Source of the DNA: a virus
IMG/VR virus record: IMGVR_UViG_3300028581_003033
Span: 1 to 43,808 of that record
Strand: one strand, 5' to 3'
Length of the DNA: 43,808 nucleotides
Shown here: positions 40,001 through 43,808 of the stretch, one piece after another
How the letters are laid out: each line of letters opens with the position of its first letter
Position numbering within the stretch: position 1 is the first letter of the stretch
Translations under genes and position numbers: made by a program
The notes under the pieces: model-generated
What the model saw: the letters and a program-made list of their open reading frames with translations, nothing else
What the model was told of the DNA's origin: nothing
Database searches by the model: none

Positions 40001-41064
40001 TCATCCCCCGCCTGCTGCTTGGGACCAGCGCCTATACCGGCTGGACGGCGCTGCGCGTGCACACCAGCATCGAGCACTGCGCCAGTGCCGCCGACCTGAC
40101 GGTGACCGAACGCTGGCCGGGCGCCGACCCCGCGCGCGCCACGCTGCGCCCCGGTCTACGGGCGACGCTGCAACTGGGCACCCAGACGGTGCTGACCGGC
40201 TGGATCGATGCCGTGTCACGGGACTTGGGGCCGACCCTGCGCACCATCCAACTGGCGGTGCGCGATGCCACCGGCGACCTGGTGGATTGCTCGGCGCTGG
40301 TACGCCAATACACCGGGCAGACGCTGCTGCAGATCGCCACCGACCAGTGCGGGGCGCTCGACCTCGCGGTCGCCGCGACCCCCAACACCGACCTGGGCGG
40401 CCCCTTCAAGCGGGTGGCCAGCGAACCGGGGCAGAGTGTCTTTGAGTTCCTGGATCAGCTCGCGCGGCAGCGCGCGGTGCTGTTGCTGCCCGATGGCCAG
40501 GGCGGCCTGCTGCTCGGCCGGCCGGGTTTGACGCTGTCCCCGACCGCGCTCGTGGAGGGCGACAACCTGCTCGGCATGCAGGCGGTGGCGGATTGGCGCG
40601 ACCGCTACAGCCGCATCGTGGTCTACGGCCAGAGTGCCGGGGATGATGACTGGCACGGCAAGCAGGCCGCGGAGCTGCGCGCCGAAACCACCGATGCGGC
40701 GGTGGCAGACTCGCGCCCCCGGCTGTTGGTGGTGACCGCCGAGCAGGGCGAGACCGACTTGAGTGCCCGCGCTGACTGGGAGCGCCGCACCCGCGCCGGC
40801 CGCGCGCTCAAAGCGCGCGCGCGGGTGCAGGGCTGGGAAGCCGTTCCGGGGCGGCTGTGGCGGGCCGGCGAGACAGTGCGCGTGCAAGCGCCGGGGATGG
40901 GTGTCAGCGAGACGCTGGTGATCGTCGGCGTGCACTACAGCCTGGATCAGGGCGGCACCACCACCGACCTGGAACTGACCCGCCCGGATGCCTATGCCGC
41001 GCCCGCCGCGCGCGAGCAGCCGCCCACCGACACCGCCAAGGTACCGGCCGGCTGGTGGATGTGA
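39997..41064 (+). CDS. Baseplate hub protein (Mu gpP / gp44-like)
   Basis: 355 residues, ATGA overlap. The four-domain hub fold (T4 gp27-like) is seen as IEHCASAADLTVTERWPGA, then GRPGLTLSPTALVEGDN, ADWRDRYSRIVVYGQS and ARVQGWEAVPGRLWRAGETV with VIVGVHYSLDQGGTTTDLEL. The order with spike and gp46 is Mu's. Confidence 0.9.
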   Translation: MIIPRLLLGTSAYTGWTALRVHTSIEHCASAADLTVTERWPGADPARATLRPGLRATLQLGTQTVLTGWIDAVSRDLGPTLRTIQLAVRDATGDLVDCSALVRQYTGQTLLQIATDQCGALDLAVAATPNTDLGGPFKRVASEPGQSVFEFLDQLARQRAVLLLPDGQGGLLLGRPGLTLSPTALVEGDNLLGMQAVADWRDRYSRIVVYGQSAGDDDWHGKQAAELRAETTDAAVADSRPRLLVVTAEQGETDLSARADWERRTRAGRALKARARVQGWEAVPGRLWRAGETVRVQAPGMGVSETLVIVGVHYSLDQGGTTTDLELTRPDAYAAPAAREQPPTDTAKVPAGWWM

Positions 41065-41681
41065 TGGACGCCGTCAGCCGCCGCCTCGCGCCCCTGGCCC
41101 GGCGCCTGCGCAATCTGGTGGTACGCGCCACGGTCACGCTGGTGGATGACGCGCCCACCATGCAGTCGCTGCAAGTGGCGGCGACCACCGAGGAGACGCT
41201 GGACGCCTGCGAACACTGGCAGGGCTACGGCCTGACGGTGCACCCGCATCCCGGCGCCGAGGCGCTGTTGCTGGCGGCCGGCGGCACCCGCGCCATGCCC
41301 TTGATCATCGCCTGCGCCGACCGCCGCTATCGCCTGACCGGTCTGGCGCAAGGCGAGGTCGCACTCCAAGACGACCAAGGCCAAACCATTGTGCTGCGCC
41401 GTGGGGGCATCGAGATCACCGCGCCCCAGGGGCTGACGATCACCGGTGATGTGACGCTGACCGGCAACCTGACGCAGACCGGCGACACCACCCAGACCGG
41501 CAACTTGACGCAGACCGGCGATCTCACCCAAACCGGGAACGTCAACGTGACCGGCAGCGTGGCGGCGACCACGACCGTGACGGCCGGCGCGGAGTCGCTC
41601 ACGGCGCTGGCCGCGACCTTCGCCGCGCACAAGCATTGGGTCTTCACCACCTCGGCCAAGACCGGACTGCCGCTGACATGA
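41064..41681 (+). CDS. Baseplate spike protein gpV (Mu gp45-like)
   Basis: 205 residues. The tail spike pierces the outer membrane. An OB-fold part (about 1-120; RATVTLVDDAPTMQSLQVA, YRLTGLAQGEVALQDDQGQT) is followed by a triple beta-helix built of 6-residue steps (LTQTGDTTQTGNLTQTGD). The apex has HKH (H189 and H191), the HxH motif that binds an iron ion in P2 and phi92 spikes. TGATG overlap with the gpP gene. Confidence 0.92.
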   Translation: MDAVSRRLAPLARRLRNLVVRATVTLVDDAPTMQSLQVAATTEETLDACEHWQGYGLTVHPHPGAEALLLAAGGTRAMPLIIACADRRYRLTGLAQGEVALQDDQGQTIVLRRGGIEITAPQGLTITGDVTLTGNLTQTGDTTQTGNLTQTGDLTQTGNVNVTGSVAATTTVTAGAESLTALAATFAAHKHWVFTTSAKTGLPLT

Positions 41682-42136
41682 GCGATTTACAGACCGTTTA
41701 TAGCGGGTTTTTAGCGGGTGCCGACCTGGCGCTCGACGGCCTGGGCCTGGCCACCGATGGCGGCCTGGGCACGGCGGTGCTGCTGTCGCTGTTCACCGAT
41801 CGCCAGGCGGCGCCGGACGATGTGCTGCCCGCCGGCGCCACCGACCGCCGCGGCTGGTGGGGTGACGTGGTGCCGCTGGCGGACGGCTATCAACTGGGCT
41901 CGCGGCTGTGGCTGCTGAGCCGCGAGAAACAACGGCCCGAGGTCCTGGAGCGCGCCCGCTTCTATGCCGAGGAAGCGCTGACCTGGCTGGTGACCTGCGG
42001 CGCCGCGGCCGCGGTGCGCGTGGACGCCACCAACCCCGTGCCCGGCGTGCTGGCGTTGGCGGTGACGGTGACCGCCCCGGCCGCCGGCACCCAGACTTAT
42101 CACTATCAATGGGAGTGGATGCGCGATGGCGTTTGA
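41678..42136 (+). CDS. Baseplate wedge protein (GP46 family)
   Basis: 152 residues. GLGTAVLLSLFTDRQAAPDD, GWWGDVVPLADGYQLGSRLW, LSREKQRPEVLERARFYAEE and WLVTCGAAAAVRVDA match the Mu gp46/T4 gp25-like family. Overlaps the next gene by 11 bases. Confidence 0.93.
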   Translation: MSDLQTVYSGFLAGADLALDGLGLATDGGLGTAVLLSLFTDRQAAPDDVLPAGATDRRGWWGDVVPLADGYQLGSRLWLLSREKQRPEVLERARFYAEEALTWLVTCGAAAAVRVDATNPVPGVLALAVTVTAPAAGTQTYHYQWEWMRDGV

Positions 42137-43184
42137 ACGGCCAACCTTGGAGACCCTGATCGCGCGCGCCGCCGCCGATGCCGGCACGCGCCTGGCCGCG
42201 GGGGCGCCGCTGCTGCCGGTGTCCAACCTCGCGGTGTTGGCGCGGGTGCTGGCCGGGGCGGTGCACGGCCTCTATGGCTATCTGGACTGGATCGCCCAGC
42301 AGACCCTGCCCGACACCGCGGACGCCGACGCGCTGGATCGGCACGCCGCACTGTGGGGGCTGGGGCGGCTGCCCGCCGCCTTCGCCGGCGGCCACGTCAC
42401 CCTCACCGGCACCCTGGGCACCGTGGTGCCGGCGGACGTGCGGCTGCGCCGCGCCGATGGCGTCGAGGTCGTCACCACCGCCGCCCTGGCGCTCGACGGC
42501 AGCACCCCGGCGGCGGTCAGCGCCGTGCTGCCGGGCGTGGCCGCGAACACCACGGCCGGCACCGCGCTGACGCTGGTCAGTGCGGTGCCGAGCGTCAGCG
42601 CCGCGGCGGTGGTGGCCGCCGGGGGCCTGACCGGCGGCGCCGATGCCGAGACCGATACCGCGCTGCGCACCCGCGTGCTGTGGCGCTTGCAGCAACCGCC
42701 CCACGGCGGGTGTGCCGCCGACTATCTGGCCTGGGCGCTGGCCGCCCATCCCAGTGTGACGCGCGCCTGGGTCTTTCCCAACGAGGCCGGCGCCGGCAGC
42801 GTCACGGTGCGGGTGATGACCGATGGCGCGAGCAGCGACGGGCTGCCCAGTGCCGAGGTGAACGCGGCCGTGGCGGCCGCCATCGCCCCGCTGCGGCCGG
42901 TGACCGCCCGTGTGGTGGTGGTGGCGCCGGTGGCGGTGCCGTTGACCGTGACGCTGCTGCCGACCCCCGACACCTTGGCGGTACGCACCGCGATCACCGC
43001 CGCGGTGCGCGATCTGATCTTGCGTGAGGCCGCCCCCGGCGGCACCCTGCTGCTGTCGCACCTGCGCGCCGAGATCAGCGCCGCGGTGGGCGAGACCAAC
43101 TATGTGATGGCCAGCCCCGCCGCCGACGTGGTGATGGACCCCGGGTACATCACCACCTTCGGCAGCATGAGTTGGAGCGCCTGA
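42126..43184 (+). CDS. Baseplate protein J (gp47 family)
   Basis: 352 residues. RPTLETLIARAAADAGTRLA, ADADALDRHAALWGLGRLPA, GGADAETDTALRTRVLWRLQ and PPHGGCAADYLAWALAAHPS with RAWVFPNEAGAGSVTVRVM are the Baseplate_J hallmarks. The C-terminus, MDPGYITTFGSMSW, also fits. It joins the wedges of the baseplate. Confidence 0.94.
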   Translation: MAFERPTLETLIARAAADAGTRLAAGAPLLPVSNLAVLARVLAGAVHGLYGYLDWIAQQTLPDTADADALDRHAALWGLGRLPAAFAGGHVTLTGTLGTVVPADVRLRRADGVEVVTTAALALDGSTPAAVSAVLPGVAANTTAGTALTLVSAVPSVSAAAVVAAGGLTGGADAETDTALRTRVLWRLQQPPHGGCAADYLAWALAAHPSVTRAWVFPNEAGAGSVTVRVMTDGASSDGLPSAEVNAAVAAAIAPLRPVTARVVVVAPVAVPLTVTLLPTPDTLAVRTAITAAVRDLILREAAPGGTLLLSHLRAEISAAVGETNYVMASPAADVVMDPGYITTFGSMSWSA

Positions 43185-43808
43185 TGATGGACGCTGCCGC
43201 CTATCAGGACGCGCTGCTGAGCCTGCTGCCCCAGGGGTTGCCCTGGCCGCGCGAGACCGCAACCGTGCTTGGCCAATGGTTGGGCAGTTGGGCCGATACC
43301 CTGGCCCGCGTCGACACCCGCGCCGCCGATCTGCTGGACGAATGCGACCCGCGCACCACGGTGCAACGCCTCGCCGACTGGGAGCGCGCCTACGGCTTGC
43401 CGGACCCCTGTCTCGGCGCCTTGGGGGATGACGCGCTGCGCCGCGCCGCGCTGCTGGTGCGGGTCACCGGCCAGGGCGGCCAGTCGCCGGCCTACTATCT
43501 GGCACTCGCCGCGGCGCTGGGGTTCAGCGCCAGCATCACCGAATTCGACGTCATCCATGACGTGACGCAACCGGTCACCGCCGCGCTCACCGGCACCGCG
43601 TGGGCCTACCGGTGGACGCTGCATCTGGATGTCACCGTGCCGGTGCAGCACTGGCGCGTCGATGGCCGCGTCGACACGGCCCTGGGCTCCTGGGTCGGCA
43701 ACGCCGCCCTGGAATGTCTCCTGCGCCGGCTCAAGCCCGCGCACACCCTGCTCGTCATCAGCTACCAACCCGCAGTCGCGGGCGTGGGCATGCTTTACTC
43801 CGGAGGTT
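43184..43808 (+). CDS. Tail protein YmfQ / DUF2313 (Mu gp48-like), 3' end missing
   Basis: An open frame starts at ATG 43184 (TGATG overlap; ATG 43187 is next) and runs off the right edge with 208 residues and no stop. AAYQDALLSLLPQGLPWPRE is the family opening, then LLDECDPRTTVQRLADWERA, YGLPDPC and GQGGQSPAYYLALAAALGF. The late part holds LRRLKPAHTLLVISYQ, the usual near-C-terminal end of DUF2313 proteins, so only a few residues are missing. It connects the baseplate with fibres that would follow to the right. Confidence 0.92.
   Translation, partial: MMDAAAYQDALLSLLPQGLPWPRETATVLGQWLGSWADTLARVDTRAADLLDECDPRTTVQRLADWERAYGLPDPCLGALGDDALRRAALLVRVTGQGGQSPAYYLALAAALGFSASITEFDVIHDVTQPVTAALTGTAWAYRWTLHLDVTVPVQHWRVDGRVDTALGSWVGNAALECLLRRLKPAHTLLVISYQPAVAGVGMLYSGG

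Overview
The window is almost entirely one high-GC, Mu-like transposable prophage with a contractile (myovirus) tail. About 2.2 kb of bacterial flank lies on its left. The host is probably a high-GC gammaproteobacterium. The heptamer GAGAAGT arrays and paired palindromic (REP/BIME-type) repeats recall purple sulfur bacteria (Chromatiaceae), but this is inferred from general familiarity and not from a search. No rRNA, tRNA or CRISPR array was seen.

Host flank (1 to about 2230): the 5' end of an unidentified gene, an orphan VapB/RHH-type antitoxin whose tail runs into a palindromic repeat, a second repeat pair, and a GAF-HisKA-REC hybrid histidine kinase. The kinase has lost most of its ATPase domain and its N-terminal part. 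The loss of the N-terminal part fits integration of the prophage into the kinase gene near 2230 (candidate attL, with a 5'-TGT end and two 12-bp direct repeats 23 bp apart).

Early region (2427 to 11759): a leftward CI-type repressor faces a rightward operon in which nearly every gene overlaps or abuts the next. The operon holds a small putative DNA-binding protein, a Gam-like DNA-end protein, an IclR-type HTH protein, a coiled-coil protein, a DDE transposase (D174, D270, E305), an HTH-AAA ATPase (MuB/ExeA-like), GemA, several unknown proteins and the Mor-family activator. The transposase and ATPase architecture fits the BcepMu (Tn552-type) branch better than Mu itself.

Switch and lysis region (11760 to 14371): a perfect palindrome follows mor. 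Next comes a strongly structured non-coding segment with an intrinsic terminator and repeated complementary TTTAGCAG/CTGCTAA boxes, resembling the antisense-RNA immunity leader of phage P4. A small gene and a KilA-N gene follow; the KilA-N gene carries four in-frame 45-bp units, each an inverted repeat whose arms co-vary. An M15 endolysin, a DPVV-repeat protein and a holin-like protein complete the lysis block.

Late region (14373 to 43808): Mu order is conserved. DUF2730, a gp26-like protein, DUF3486, large terminase and DUF935 portal are followed by MuF, gpG, gpI protease/scaffold, a decoration protein, gpT capsid and DUF1320. DUF1834, DUF2635, sheath, tube, gpE with a -1 frameshift product, tape measure, gpN, gpP, gp45 spike, gp46, gp47 and gp48 (open at the right edge) complete it. 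Three departures from Mu stand out. (i) A cargo of a Cys-rich peptide, a DNA methyltransferase and a replication-protein-like gene sits between portal and MuF. (ii) A set of fibre-like genes lies between the DUF1320 and DUF2635 genes, including a glycine-rich adhesin-like protein and a beta-helix/FN3 protein with a Sec signal peptide. (iii) A membrane-protein gene on the opposite strand, next to a REP pair, interrupts the tail operon. The right end of the prophage is outside the window.
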